NCBI RefSeq assembly: GCF_001982635.1
Contig: NZ_MKFI01000001.1
Location: 1,072,891 to 1,136,890 of the forward strand
Origin: Bradyrhizobium mercantei
GTDB lineage: Bacteria; Pseudomonadota; Alphaproteobacteria; Rhizobiales; Xanthobacteraceae
Length of the DNA stretch: 64,000 nucleotides
Direction: 5' to 3'
Shown here: in pieces, positions 1 to 11,347 of the stretch
How positions within the stretch are numbered: the stretch's first letter is position 1
How the letters are laid out: the number at the start of each line of letters is the position of its first letter
Notes under the pieces: model-generated
Databases searched by the model: none
The model's input: only the letters and a program-made list of their open reading frames with translations
Told to the model about the DNA's origin: nothing
Program-made: the position numbers and the translations under genes

Positions 1-1
1 C

Positions 2-481
2 TTCATTGGTGCAGGGATCGGTGCGGCAAACCTCGAGGGCGGCGTGCTCAGCGCGCACGGACGGCTGACCGAGCGGCGCTGGTTCTGGACCGGCATCACA
101 CTGATCCCCTATGCGCTGATGTGGATGATGATCTACATCAAGCGCCAGATTATCGGTAACCCCGATCCGCTGCCGGGCTGGTATCTCGCGATCTACGGCA
201 GCTTCTACGTGCTGTTCAGCGCTTCGATCCTGTTCGCGATCCTGGCTTATTTCCTGCAATCCAAGGCATCGGGGCCGACGCTGCTCGACCGCATGCAGGG
301 CGACGCCTACGGCATGTTCCTGGTGCACTATCCGATCGTGCTGTGGCTGCAATACTGGCTGTTCGACATGGATCTGCCGGCGATCGCAAAGGCCGCGATC
401 GCGTTCTTCGCCACCGTGGCGCTGAGTTGGGCCGCGACCGCCTTGCTGCGCAAGCTGCCGGGCGCCAACTACGTGCTTTAG
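2..481 (+). CDS. Acyltransferase-3 family membrane protein, C-terminal part
   Basis: The reading frame is open from the left window edge, so the gene starts outside. The visible 159 residues hold about four hydrophobic segments (WFWTGITLIPYALMWMMIY, YLAIYGSFYVLFSASILFAILAYFL, MFLVHYPIVLWLQYWLF and a last one before the C-terminus). The segment with YGMFLVHYPIVLWLQYWL is typical of the last helices of acyltransferase-3 (OafA/NolL-like) proteins, which O-acylate sugars, peptidoglycan or exopolysaccharide at the inner membrane. The catalytic N-terminal half is not visible, so substrate cannot be inferred. About 108 bases with no gene separate it from the convergent RND gene; they contain a short AGCCCG/CGGGCT hairpin directly at the stop codon. 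Confidence 0.7.
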   Translation, partial: FIGAGIGAANLEGGVLSAHGRLTERRWFWTGITLIPYALMWMMIYIKRQIIGNPDPLPGWYLAIYGSFYVLFSASILFAILAYFLQSKASGPTLLDRMQGDAYGMFLVHYPIVLWLQYWLFDMDLPAIAKAAIAFFATVALSWAATALLRKLPGANYVL

Positions 482-589
482 CCCGACGCGCAAGCGGGCT
501 CGGCATCGGGACGGTGTTCCCTCTCCCGCAAGCGAGAGAGGTCACAGCCAGTTCGCCGGCGGATCGACCAAACCAAAGTCCATCGCGCT

Positions 590-3500
590 CTACGCCGCGA
601 TCTCGCCCCTCGCCGCCACGCTTTCCAGCCGTGGCGTTGCCGCGGCGCGGTGATCGCGGGCGATCAGGATGTAGAAGGTCGGCAGCACGAACAGCGTGAA
701 CAGCGTGCCGATCAGCATGCCCATCACCACCACGATGCCGATCGCGAAGCGGCTCGCCGCGCCGGCGCCGTCGGCATAGAGCAGCGGCGCGAGGCCCGCG
801 ACCATCGCGGCCGTCGTCATCAGCACCGGGCGCATGCGCACCGCGGCCGCCCGCTGGATCGCGGCGACCCGGTCGAGCCCTTCATGGTGCTGGATCTCGT
901 TGGCAAAGCTCACCATCAGGATGCCGTGCTTGGAGATCAGCCCGATCAGGGTAACGAGGCCGATCTGGGTGTAGATGTTCAGCGTGGTGAAGCCGAAATA
1001 CAGCGGCAGCAGCGCGCCGCAGACCGCAAGCGGCACCGTCACCATGATGACCAGGGGATCGCGGAAGCTTTCGAACTGCGCCGCCAGCACCAGGAAGATC
1101 ACGATCAGCGCCATGCCGAAGGTGACGATCAGGCGGTTGCCCTCCTGGACATATTGCCGGCTGTCCGAGAGCCAATCGACGGTCATGCCCGGCGACAGCT
1201 TCTGCGCCTGCATGAATGACACTGCCTGCCCCATGGTCACGCCGGGCTTGAGCACCGCCGAGATCGTCGCCGCATTCATCTGGTTGAATTGCGGCAGCCG
1301 GTTCGGCTCGGGCTTGACGTTGACCTTGATCACCGTCGACAGCGGGAACATCTGGCCCGAGCTCGAGCGCACGTTGAAATTCCCCAGGTTCTCCGGCGTG
1401 ACGCGATCGGCCTGGCGCACCTGTGGGATCACCTCGTAGGAACGTTCGAAGAAGTTGAAGCGGTTGACGTAGTTCTCGCCGACCAGCACCGCGAGCGTAT
1501 CGGCGATGGTCTGCATGCTGACGCCGGCCTCGGCCGCCTTGGCATGATCGATGGTGATCCGCGCGGTCGGGCTGTCGAAGGCGAGATCGCTGTCGACGAA
1601 CACGAACAGCCCGCTCTTCCAGGCTGCCCCCTTCAGCGTCTCGACCTCCTGATAGATGCTGGAGAAATCGCCGGCCGAGCGCACCACCATCTGGAACGGC
1701 AGCCCGCCGGTCGCGGCCGGCAGCGCGGCCGGCTGGAACGGCGTCACGCTGGCGCCGAGCACGCCATAGGACATGCCGTAGAGCTGGTTCTGGATGTCGT
1801 TGGCCGAGCGCTTGCGCTTGTCCCAATCGGTCAGATTGATGCCGCCGAAGGCGCGGTTCTGTCCGTCATTGCCGTTGAGCACCCAGCTCGACTGGTACTC
1901 CGGAAACGAGCGATACATCTGCTCGATCTGGTCGGTATAGCGCGTCGTGTAATCCACGCTGGCATATTGCGGCGCCCTGAGCACGGTGAACACGTAGCCC
2001 TGGTCCTCCGGTGGCGCGAGCTCGCGCTGGCTGCCGAGGAACAGCACCACGATCGCTGCCAGCACGCTGACGGCGACCACGAGCACCGCGGCGCGCATCC
2101 GCAGCGTCGCCGCCAGCAGCCGGCTGTAGCCGCGCGACAGTTTTGAGAACTGGTGCTCGACGAAGCGGGCAAACCGGCCGTGCGAGGTCGCCTCTCCCAG
2201 CAGTTGCGAGCTCATCATCGGCGACAAAGTCAGTGCGACCACGCCCGACACGATCACCGAGCCAGCAAGCGTGAAGGCGAATTCGCGGAACATGCTGCCG
2301 GTGAGGCCGCCCATCAGGCCGATCGGGGCATAGACCGCGGCCAGCGTGATCGTCATCGCGATCACGGGGCCGATGATTTCCCGAGCGCCGATCAAGGCCG
2401 CCTCGGCCGGCTTCAGGCCTTCCTCGATGTGGCGATGGATGTTTTCGACGACGACGATGGCGTCGTCGACCACGAGCCCGATCGCGAGCACCATCGCAAG
2501 CAGCGTCAACAGGTTGATGGAGAAGCCGAGCGCCAGCATCATTGCGGCGGTGCCGACCAAGGACAGCGGAACGGTGACGACCGGGATCAGCACCGAGCGG
2601 AACGATCCGAGGAACAGCAGGATCACCACCACGACGATCGCGATCGCCTCGGCCAGCGCGTGCTGCACCTCCGATATCGAGGCCTTGACGAAGTGCACGA
2701 TGTTGAAGACGTCCCGGATCTTCAGGCCGGGCGGCGCCACCCGGTTCAGGTCGTCGATCACCTTGTTGGTGGCCGCGACGATCTCCAGCGGGTTGCCGTC
2801 GGGGGTCGGCTGCACGCCGATGAACACGGTGGGCGTACCGTTATCGCGCGCATTGGCATCGTAGTTCTCGCCGCCGATCTCGAGCGTCGCGACGTCGCCG
2901 AGGCGCACCAGGCCGCCGCTGCCGGCTCCGGTCTTGATCACCATCCTGCGGAAATCGTCGAGAGTCCTGAGGTCGGTCTGCGCGGTGATGTTGGTGACGG
3001 TGATCTCGCCGCGCAGCCGGCCCGGCGCCGATTGCACGTTGTTGGCACGCAGCGCGGCCGCGATATCGCCCGCGGTCAGCCCGCGCGCCGCGAGCTTGAA
3101 CGGATCGATCCAGACCCGCATCGCCAGCGCCGCGCCGCCCAGCGTGTCGGCCGACGCGACACCGGGCACCGACGTCAGCAGCGGCTGCGCCACGCGGGTG
3201 GCGAAGTCGGTGATCTCGGCCGGGCTCAAGGTCGCGCTGGTGAAGGCGATGTATTGCACCGCCGATGCGCCGTCGGTGATCTTGGTGATCACGGGATCGA
3301 ACACGCCGGCCGGCATGCGGTACTTGACCTGCTGCACCTTGGCGAGCACCTCGGTCATGGCGCGGTCGGCATTGGCGTTGAGCACCAGCTTGGCCTTGAT
3401 TTGGCTCAGGCCGAGCGTCGAGTTCGAGGTCATGTACTCGATGCCGTTGGCGGTCGCGATCGACTGCGCGATGACAGAGGTGACGAAGCCCTGCATGACG

Positions 3501-3670
3501 TCCTGGGTCGCGCCCGGGAAGGAAACGTCGACCTGGATGGTGGCGCTTTCCATGCTGGGATATTGCCGCACCGGCAGCGTCAGCATCGCCGCCGTGCCGA
3601 TCAGGAGGATCAGCAGGCTGACGACGGTCGCGAGGATCGGCCGGCGAATGAAGATGTCGGTGAAATGCAT
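590..3670 (-). CDS. RND (HAE1/AcrB-type) multidrug efflux permease
   Basis: The 1026-residue product is a full-length inner-membrane proton/drug antiporter. It starts MHFTDIFIRRPILATVVSLL, the usual first helix of this family. The proton-relay aspartates lie at D402 and D403 in GLVVDDAIVVVENIHRH, and the TM10 lysine is in GLISKHGILMV near the C-terminus. Two large periplasmic loops follow TM1 and TM7. It lies 33 bases downstream of the adaptor gene and is surely co-transcribed with it from the SoxR-controlled promoter at about 4.9 kb. No outer-membrane factor gene is adjacent, so it probably borrows a TolC-type channel encoded elsewhere. Substrates are unknown; SoxR control suggests redox-active compounds. 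Confidence 0.93.
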   Translation of the reverse strand: MHFTDIFIRRPILATVVSLLILLIGTAAMLTLPVRQYPSMESATIQVDVSFPGATQDVMQGFVTSVIAQSIATANGIEYMTSNSTLGLSQIKAKLVLNANADRAMTEVLAKVQQVKYRMPAGVFDPVITKITDGASAVQYIAFTSATLSPAEITDFATRVAQPLLTSVPGVASADTLGGAALAMRVWIDPFKLAARGLTAGDIAAALRANNVQSAPGRLRGEITVTNITAQTDLRTLDDFRRMVIKTGAGSGGLVRLGDVATLEIGGENYDANARDNGTPTVFIGVQPTPDGNPLEIVAATNKVIDDLNRVAPPGLKIRDVFNIVHFVKASISEVQHALAEAIAIVVVVILLFLGSFRSVLIPVVTVPLSLVGTAAMMLALGFSINLLTLLAMVLAIGLVVDDAIVVVENIHRHIEEGLKPAEAALIGAREIIGPVIAMTITLAAVYAPIGLMGGLTGSMFREFAFTLAGSVIVSGVVALTLSPMMSSQLLGEATSHGRFARFVEHQFSKLSRGYSRLLAATLRMRAAVLVVAVSVLAAIVVLFLGSQRELAPPEDQGYVFTVLRAPQYASVDYTTRYTDQIEQMYRSFPEYQSSWVLNGNDGQNRAFGGINLTDWDKRKRSANDIQNQLYGMSYGVLGASVTPFQPAALPAATGGLPFQMVVRSAGDFSSIYQEVETLKGAAWKSGLFVFVDSDLAFDSPTARITIDHAKAAEAGVSMQTIADTLAVLVGENYVNRFNFFERSYEVIPQVRQADRVTPENLGNFNVRSSSGQMFPLSTVIKVNVKPEPNRLPQFNQMNAATISAVLKPGVTMGQAVSFMQAQKLSPGMTVDWLSDSRQYVQEGNRLIVTFGMALIVIFLVLAAQFESFRDPLVIMVTVPLAVCGALLPLYFGFTTLNIYTQIGLVTLIGLISKHGILMVSFANEIQHHEGLDRVAAIQRAAAVRMRPVLMTTAAMVAGLAPLLYADGAGAASRFAIGIVVVMGMLIGTLFTLFVLPTFYILIARDHRAAATPRLESVAARGEIAA

Positions 3671-3703
3671 GATGCTTGCCTTTGGCCGCCGACCGCTCGG
3701 GGG

Positions 3704-4813
3704 TCAGCGCCCTTTCTCCGGCGTCTCCGCCATCGTCATCTGAACGACCGCGCCGGGCATGACGCGGAGCTGGCCCGAGGTCACGATGTGATCGCCGGGC
3801 GAAAGCCCCTGCTCCACCACGACACGCTCGCCGATGCGCTGCCCGGTCTTGACCGCAACACCGATCGCCTTGTTGTCGCGCACCACAAGCACGCTCTCGC
3901 CCGATGCGCTGGTCTGGATCGCGGTGACCGGCACCACGATGGCATCGAGTTGCGGCGGCAGCACCACATTGACCGTCACGAACAGGCCCGGCCGCAGCAG
4001 CCGGTCGGGATTGTCGAACAAAGCCTGCACGAGGACATTGCGGGTGTCCTCGGCGACCTGCGGTTCGATGGCGTTGATAACAGCCTCGAACACCCGATCG
4101 GGGTAAGCGTCGGTACGGATCGTCACCGCGCCTCCCACCTTCAGATTTGACAGGCGCTGCTGCGGAACGGTGAAATTGGCGTAGAGCTGATCGAGCGCGG
4201 TCAGCGTGGCGAGCGCATCGCCGGCGTTGACGTATTGGCCGAGATTGACCTTGCGTAGGCCGATCTGGCCCGCGAACGGCGCCCGGATCGTGGTCTGCGC
4301 GATCTGCGCATCGAGCTGCTCGACCGAGGCGTCGGCCTGCTTGAGGTCTTCCTGGCGCTGCTGCAGCGTCTCCTGGGTCACGAAGCCGGACGGCGCCAGC
4401 CCCTGCGAACGCTTCTCCTGCAATTGTGCGAAGCGCCCCTTGGACACCGCAACGGCACGCGCGGCGCGCAGCGGCGCATCATAGAGCTGCACCAGCGGCG
4501 CGCCGGCGGCGACATCGGTGCCGGCATCGAAATTGATCGCGGTGACGCGGCCGGCAACCTCGGGCGCGAGCGTCAGCTGCCGCACCGCCTGCAACGAGCC
4601 GATCGCCTCGATCGACCGCGGCAGGCTTTCGGTTCGCACCACCATGGCCGCAACCGGCGTCGGCGGCGGTTCGGCGGTCGGCTTCGCGTCGGCCCCGCCG
4701 CCGCGCCAGACGAACAGCGCACCGGCGGCACAAGCAAGCAACAGGACGGTGATGCCGAACGGCCTGGCACGAAGCCCGAGCCAACGGCGCGACGAGAATG
4801 ATGCGGACGGCAT
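3704..4813 (-). CDS. RND efflux periplasmic adaptor (MFP/HlyD family)
   Basis: The adaptor links the RND pump to an outer-membrane channel. An N-terminal anchor helix (FGITVLLLACAAGALFVW) is followed by a barrel-sandwich segment, a short helical hairpin around LQEKRSQGL...DLKQADASVEQLDAQIAQT, and the second lipoyl half with TIRAPFAGQIGLRKVNLGQYV. The reading frame extends upstream to 4999, but I chose the ATG at 4813. It has GGAAG a few bases before it, whereas the longer version would run through the SoxR operator and promoter. It is first in the two-gene operon with the permease and divergent from soxR. Confidence 0.92.
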   Translation of the reverse strand: MPSASFSSRRWLGLRARPFGITVLLLACAAGALFVWRGGGADAKPTAEPPPTPVAAMVVRTESLPRSIEAIGSLQAVRQLTLAPEVAGRVTAINFDAGTDVAAGAPLVQLYDAPLRAARAVAVSKGRFAQLQEKRSQGLAPSGFVTQETLQQRQEDLKQADASVEQLDAQIAQTTIRAPFAGQIGLRKVNLGQYVNAGDALATLTALDQLYANFTVPQQRLSNLKVGGAVTIRTDAYPDRVFEAVINAIEPQVAEDTRNVLVQALFDNPDRLLRPGLFVTVNVVLPPQLDAIVVPVTAIQTSASGESVLVVRDNKAIGVAVKTGQRIGERVVVEQGLSPGDHIVTSGQLRVMPGAVVQMTMAETPEKGR

Positions 4814-4875
4814 ATCGCTTCCAAGAACGAACCCCGGCGGGTCGGCCGGAAGCTTGCCCCTGCAAGCCCGCGCCT

Positions 4876-4906
4876 GATATAGAACCTCAAGTATGGTTGA
4901 GGTCAA
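4876..4906 (-). promoter_or_regulatory. SoxR box within a 19-bp-spaced promoter for the RND operon
   Basis: Bases 4884-4903 form ACCTCAA-GTATGG-TTGAGGT, the same half-sites and 6-bp spacing as the E. coli soxS operator. Read on the minus strand, TTGACC (4906-4901) and TATATC (4881-4876) are separated by 19 bp, the over-long spacer typical of promoters twisted into activity by SoxR/MerR proteins. The promoter faces the adaptor gene. The operator lies about 30-50 bases upstream of the chosen soxR start, so it may also serve autoregulation. Confidence 0.85.
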
Positions 4907-4934
4907 GGCAGGCAGCTTGCAGGATTTCCAATCT

Positions 4935-5411
4935 ATGACGCTTGCACAGGAGCTTTCGGTCGGCGAAGTGGCGCGGCGCAGCGGACTGGCGGTCTCCACC
5001 CTTCACTTCTACGAGAGCAAGGGGCTGATCGCGAGCCACCGCACCGGCGGCAACCAGCGGCGCTATGCCCGCGGCGTGCTGCGGCGCATCGCGGTGATCA
5101 GGATCGCGCAGCGCGCCGGGATCCCGCTGGAGGAGATCCGGCAGACCTTCGCCGCGATCCCGCTCGATCGCGCTCCGACCATCCGTGAATGGGAGCGCGC
5201 GATGCGCGCCTGGACCGAGGCGCTGCAACAACGCATCAGCGATCTCACCGACCTCCGCGACAAGCTGTTCAACTGCATCGGCTGCGGCTGCCTGTCGCTC
5301 ACCGAATGTCCGCTACGCAATTGCGACGACAAGCTCGGCACCCAGGGGGCAGGCCCGCGCATCCTGATCACGGCCGCGGAACGCCGGCAGCGGCGCAAGC
5401 GGCAGGCCTAA
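4935..5411 (+). CDS. soxR: Redox-sensitive MerR-family activator SoxR
   Basis: The 158-residue protein has an N-terminal MerR winged helix (SVGEVARRSGLAVSTLHFYESKG), a dimerisation helix and a C-terminal iron-sulfur loop. Cysteines at 114, 117, 119 and 125 (CIGCGCLSLTEC) match the CX2CXCX5C [2Fe-2S] signature of SoxR. Oxidation of this cluster by redox-cycling drugs activates it. The frame is open from 4893, but that start lies inside the SoxR palindrome, so I take the ATG at 4935. It is divergent from the RND pair and probably controls it directly. The basic tail (RRQRRKRQA) is unremarkable. Confidence 0.93.
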   Translation: MTLAQELSVGEVARRSGLAVSTLHFYESKGLIASHRTGGNQRRYARGVLRRIAVIRIAQRAGIPLEEIRQTFAAIPLDRAPTIREWERAMRAWTEALQQRISDLTDLRDKLFNCIGCGCLSLTECPLRNCDDKLGTQGAGPRILITAAERRQRRKRQA

Positions 5412-5520
5412 CGGCGAGTCGCGCCCCGACAAGTTGCGCACAACCTGCCATTGGTCACATGCCGCCCGGTGATTCTCAGGTATGCTGGCTGGACTTGCTT
5501 GACCCCTAGGGAGTCCTGAG

Positions 5521-5781
5521 ATGAACGACCCTCAAGTTGGATGGATCGCCGCCATCATCGTCGGCGGATTGGCCGGCTGGCTCGCCGAGATGTTCATGAA
5601 GTCCGGAACCGGCATCCTCATGAACATCATCCTCGGCATTGTCGGCGCTGCGCTGGCGAACTGGTTGTTGGGTCTGCTCGGTGTGTCGCTCGGCGGCGGC
5701 TGGCTCAGCTATCTCATCGCCGGCTTCATCGGCGCCTGCATCATCATCTTTGCGTGGCGCGCGGTCCGCGGCGCGACCTAG
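5521..5781 (+). CDS. GlsB/YeaQ/YmgE family stress membrane protein
   Basis: The 86-residue, glycine-rich protein has three hydrophobic segments (IAAIIVGGLAGWLAEMF, ILMNIILGIVGAALANWLLGLLG and WLSYLIAGFIGACIIIFAW). This is the usual length and pattern of the transglycosylase-associated (PF04226) family. These are small inner-membrane proteins linked to general stress responses, with no proven enzyme activity. A GGGAG motif lies about 9 bases before the ATG. It is a single-gene unit, convergent with purL. Confidence 0.88.
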   Translation: MNDPQVGWIAAIIVGGLAGWLAEMFMKSGTGILMNIILGIVGAALANWLLGLLGVSLGGGWLSYLIAGFIGACIIIFAWRAVRGAT

Positions 5782-5820
5782 GGCGCGATCCAGGGGATCG
5801 GCTTGCACAGAAAGAAATAG

Positions 5821-5886
5821 CGCGATGATGAATTCATCGCGCCATTGAAATCCTTGCAACGCGCGGTAGCGCCTGATCCGTCGGGA

Positions 5887-5893
<7 letters not shown>
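5821..5893. terminator. Two hairpins between convergent GlsB-type gene and purL
   Basis: CGCGATGA (5821-5828) pairs with TCATCGCG (5834-5841) across 5 bases. CGCCTGATCC (5870-5879) pairs with GGATCAGGCG (5884-5893) across 4 bases and overlaps the purL stop codon. Neither has a clear U-run, so they may be transcript-end stabilisers rather than classic terminators. Confidence 0.45.
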
Positions 5894-8106
<2,213 letters not shown>

Positions 8107-8280
8107 GGGACCCTTAATAGGTAGATCGAACGGGGGCGAAAAGGCCTTTTACGGCCCATTTTCGGCCTGTCCAGAGCTTTGCGGCGGTTGGACGCGGCTT
8201 GGGGTTGGCACTCAGGATTTGCACAAAGGGGATGGATCGGATTTAAGGACCCGAACCCGATAATTGAAGGCCCAGATTTC

Positions 8281-8766
8281 GTGAACGAGCTCGCCAAGAC
8301 CGCGCTAGAGACCGCATTCAACCGCCGCCCCGACCTGCACGTCGAAACCGAGGGCGAATTCGCCGGCTGGCGAGCCTGGACCCGGGACAATTTCGAGAGC
8401 CATTCCGGCCCGTTTTACCACCGCATGGACGAAAACGGCCGGATCAGCTGCGCGTTCCGGGTCGCCAAGAAGCACCTCAACGGCGGCGGCAACGTCCATG
8501 GCGGCTGCTTCATGACGTTCGCGGATTACTGCCTGTTCGCGCTCGCCGGCTCGGTGCTCCAGGGCCCCGGCGTCACGGTGTCGTTCGCCTCGGAATTCCT
8601 CGACGCCGCCCGCGAGGGCGACCTGATCGAATGCAGCGGCGAGGTCACCCGCGCCGGCATGTCGCTGATCTTCGTGCGCGGCATGCTGACATCGGCCAAG
8701 CGGCCGTTGTTCACCTTCTCCGGCACCATCAAGCGCGTGAAGCGCAAGGCGCCCGCGACAGCGTAA
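8281..8766 (+). CDS. PaaI-type hotdog thioesterase
   Basis: The 161-residue protein has the hotdog signature NVHGGCFMTFADYCLFALAG, where the HGG loop and the aspartate on the central helix are the usual active-site elements. Such enzymes hydrolyse acyl-CoA thioesters in the cytoplasm; the substrate cannot be told. The frame is open from 8179, but the GTG at 8281, giving VNELAKTALE, has GAAGG about 11 bases upstream and avoids a non-conserved leader. I therefore prefer it, with moderate certainty. It is divergent from purL and a single-gene unit. Confidence 0.8.
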   Translation: MNELAKTALETAFNRRPDLHVETEGEFAGWRAWTRDNFESHSGPFYHRMDENGRISCAFRVAKKHLNGGGNVHGGCFMTFADYCLFALAGSVLQGPGVTVSFASEFLDAAREGDLIECSGEVTRAGMSLIFVRGMLTSAKRPLFTFSGTIKRVKRKAPATA

Positions 8767-8920
8767 GCGCTCGACCTGCTTCGCTCGAAGACGCGCGAGC
8801 TCTGTGGACACCCGCAGTCATCCAGCCGTTACATCGGCACGGATTGAATCGAACACAGAGTTCTAGCGCGTTGTGTTCACGCGCGTTCTTTGTGTGAAGC
8901 AATGCGCACTGCGGTTGTGA

Positions 8921-8951
8921 CGCGACGACGTGCTGTCGTTGCGTCGTCGCG
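8921..8951. other. Perfect 10-bp-stem hairpin upstream of phosphodiesterase gene
   Basis: CGCGACGACG (8921-8930) pairs with CGTCGTCGCG (8942-8951) across an 11-base loop. It sits inside a 273-base stretch (8767-9039) without another gene. A frame reading MRTAVVTRRRAVV runs through it, but that looks like a chance consequence of the repeat. The location about 90 bases before the phosphodiesterase start suggests a leader structure or operator. Confidence 0.4.
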
Positions 8952-9039
8952 CATGCGTCACATGGCCGTCAGCCAAGCCTCCGTAGATTGCCCAACGGTT
9001 TCCGTTTGTGCATTCGCACAGCGATTATGGGGCATTCTC

Positions 9040-11271
9040 ATGAAATTGAAGACGTTTGTGTCCGTCACGACGGCGATGTCGCTTGTCGCATCGCTGGCGT
9101 GGACTGCAACTCCGGCGCGCGCCGGTCAGGACGGCGATAATGGCGATCGTGCTGGCGATTCCCGCGGTCATGATCAGGATCAAGATCAGGACCATGACGG
9201 CGGTCACCATGGCCGCAAGGCGCGCGTGGTGATGATCTCGCTCGACGGTGCCAAGCCCGATTTCATCCAGAAATTCATCGAGGAAGGCGTGCTGCCGCGC
9301 GATGGCGGCCTCGCCCGGCTGAGCCGGCGCGGCGCAGTCGCGTTGCAGAACGTGACGGCGTCACCGTCGCTCACGGCAGTGTCACACATTGCGATCGCGA
9401 CCGGTTCGACGGCGGTCCATAACGACATTCCTTCCAACACGTTCGAGCCGATCGTCGGGCCGATCTCCAGCAGCATCAGCGGCTTCGCGGCGCCGATCGG
9501 CGGCTACAATGAGAGCCCGCTCGGGCCGTCGGCGCACCCGACTGCACAGCCGCTCTGGGTGCAGTTGCGCCAGCAGGGCAAGAAGGTCGTCACCGCGACC
9601 TGGCCCGGCGGCGACGGCGCCGACATCTCGATCAACAAGACCGTGGTGCAGCCGGCCCAACCGACCCGCGTCACCGATTTCACGGTGCCGTTCGGCGCGT
9701 TCGGCGGCATCGGCGCCCAGGGTTTCACGCTGTCGCGCAGCGACTTCACGGCCGATCCGGGCATCGTCGCGGCACTGCAGGCTGCGGGCCACTTCTCGTT
9801 CAGCCCGGTGCTGGTGACCGCGGCACCGATCGAGACGTTCTCATGCTCCGCCGCGGCGACCGCGACCTGCACCAACGCCGCGACGCTCGACGTCAAATAT
9901 TCGATCCGCGTCGCCGCGATCGACACGACCAATGATCGCAAGGTGAACTACGACACGCTGGTGTTCTTCGACGAGAATCGCGGCATCACCGCCGGACCGT
10001 TCCACGCGCCCTCGACCGGGCCGGCCTACGCCAAGTTCGGCGGCGAGAATGCCCCGTTCTTCTTCGAAGGCAGCGGCGCCAAGGTCGGTGCCGCCTACTT
10101 CGTCTCGGCGCTGTCGCCCGATCTCTCGGTGGTGCGCTTCGCCCGCTACGGCGCCAACTACATCCCGCGCAACACGCCTGTTCTCGCCGATGTCGACGAC
10201 ATCAACGACAACATCGGCTTCTGGCGTCCGCAGGCCGATTTCCGCATTCCGGAGCGCCTGAGCCCCGGCTTCACCGGCTTCCCCGACGTCGAGATCGAGA
10301 CCATGTTCGAGGACATGGTGAAGACCTTCGTGCGCTACCAGGCGAACATCGGCGAGCGCGCGATCAAGACCCATCCGGACGCCGACCTCGTCATGGTCTA
10401 TATCGAGCAGCCCGACGGCTCCGAGCACCAGTTCCTGCTCACCGATCCGCGTCAGGGCACCACCCCGACCGATCCGAACTCGATCGGCGCCAACCAGGAT
10501 CCGGCCAAGGTCAAGCGCTACGCGTCCTACATCCGCTTCGCCTACCAGACCGCCGACAAAGCGGTGAAGCAGATTGCCGATGCGGCGGGCCACGACAGCA
10601 ACGTCATCGTGGTGTCCGATCACGGCTTCGCGCCGTTCCACACTTCGGTCAATCTCACCAACATCCTGCGCAACGCCGGCATCGATACCAGCAAGGTCGG
10701 CATCCGCACCTCGGGTCCTGCCGCCGACATCTACGTCAACCTGCAGAATCGCGAGCTCGGCGGCACCGTTGACCTTGCGACCTACCGCACCCTGGTGGCG
10801 CAGATCACCGATGCCGTGAAGAACGCGGTCGATCCCAACGGGCGCTTCAACTACTCGCTCAAGGATCAGCGCATCTTCACCGTCGTCGAGACCCGGCCGC
10901 TGCAATGCGATGCCGGAACCGGACAGTGCACCAGCAAGACCGTCGGCCAGGACTATGGCGACGTGTTCGCGCTGATGGCGCCCGGTTACAATTTCGACGG
11001 CATCCAGAACCCCGGCGTCGCGCGCGCGGGCGATGCGCCGTTCAATTCGGCAACCACCGCGCTGTCGATGCCGAACTTCTATGGCGCCCACGGTCACGAC
11101 CCCGAGCTTCCGGTGATGAGCGCGACGTTCATCGCCGCCGGGCCGCAGATCCGGAAGGACACCGTGGTGCGGCACATGCGCAATATCGACGTCGCGCCGA
11201 CCATCGTGCGGATTCTCGGGACGGCACCGCATCAGGTCGATGGCGAGGTGCTGAGCGAGGTCCTGCGCTAG
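9040..11271 (+). CDS. Secreted alkaline-phosphatase-superfamily phosphodiesterase
   Basis: The 743-residue protein starts with a signal peptide (MKLKTFVSVTTAMSLVASLAW...ATPARA). A short acidic/His-rich linker made of DQDQDQDHD-type repeats follows. The catalytic domain has the metal aspartate in VVMISLDGAKPDF, the nucleophile loop SPSLTAVSH, the VVSDHGFAP metal site and a late histidine in YGAHGHDPELPV. This is the type I phosphodiesterase/nucleotide pyrophosphatase pattern, acting in the periplasm or outside the cell. The frame is open from 8890; the ATG at 9040 was chosen because it begins the signal peptide. It is convergent with pstS, another phosphate-related gene, which hints at phosphate scavenging. 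Confidence 0.85.
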   Translation: MKLKTFVSVTTAMSLVASLAWTATPARAGQDGDNGDRAGDSRGHDQDQDQDHDGGHHGRKARVVMISLDGAKPDFIQKFIEEGVLPRDGGLARLSRRGAVALQNVTASPSLTAVSHIAIATGSTAVHNDIPSNTFEPIVGPISSSISGFAAPIGGYNESPLGPSAHPTAQPLWVQLRQQGKKVVTATWPGGDGADISINKTVVQPAQPTRVTDFTVPFGAFGGIGAQGFTLSRSDFTADPGIVAALQAAGHFSFSPVLVTAAPIETFSCSAAATATCTNAATLDVKYSIRVAAIDTTNDRKVNYDTLVFFDENRGITAGPFHAPSTGPAYAKFGGENAPFFFEGSGAKVGAAYFVSALSPDLSVVRFARYGANYIPRNTPVLADVDDINDNIGFWRPQADFRIPERLSPGFTGFPDVEIETMFEDMVKTFVRYQANIGERAIKTHPDADLVMVYIEQPDGSEHQFLLTDPRQGTTPTDPNSIGANQDPAKVKRYASYIRFAYQTADKAVKQIADAAGHDSNVIVVSDHGFAPFHTSVNLTNILRNAGIDTSKVGIRTSGPAADIYVNLQNRELGGTVDLATYRTLVAQITDAVKNAVDPNGRFNYSLKDQRIFTVVETRPLQCDAGTGQCTSKTVGQDYGDVFALMAPGYNFDGIQNPGVARAGDAPFNSATTALSMPNFYGAHGHDPELPVMSATFIAAGPQIRKDTVVRHMRNIDVAPTIVRILGTAPHQVDGEVLSEVLR

Positions 11272-11347
11272 CTCGGGTAATGTCAGGCGATGGACGCAGG
11301 CCGGCGTCCATCGCGGCACGAGGCTTCTCGGATCAACCAATGCGGCG

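Noticed and set aside
2153..4150. 665-codon plus-strand open frame opposite the RND pump genes
   Set aside because: It is antisense to two clear genes, Arg/His/Asp-rich and repetitive in the way GC-rich shadow frames are, with no recognisable domain.
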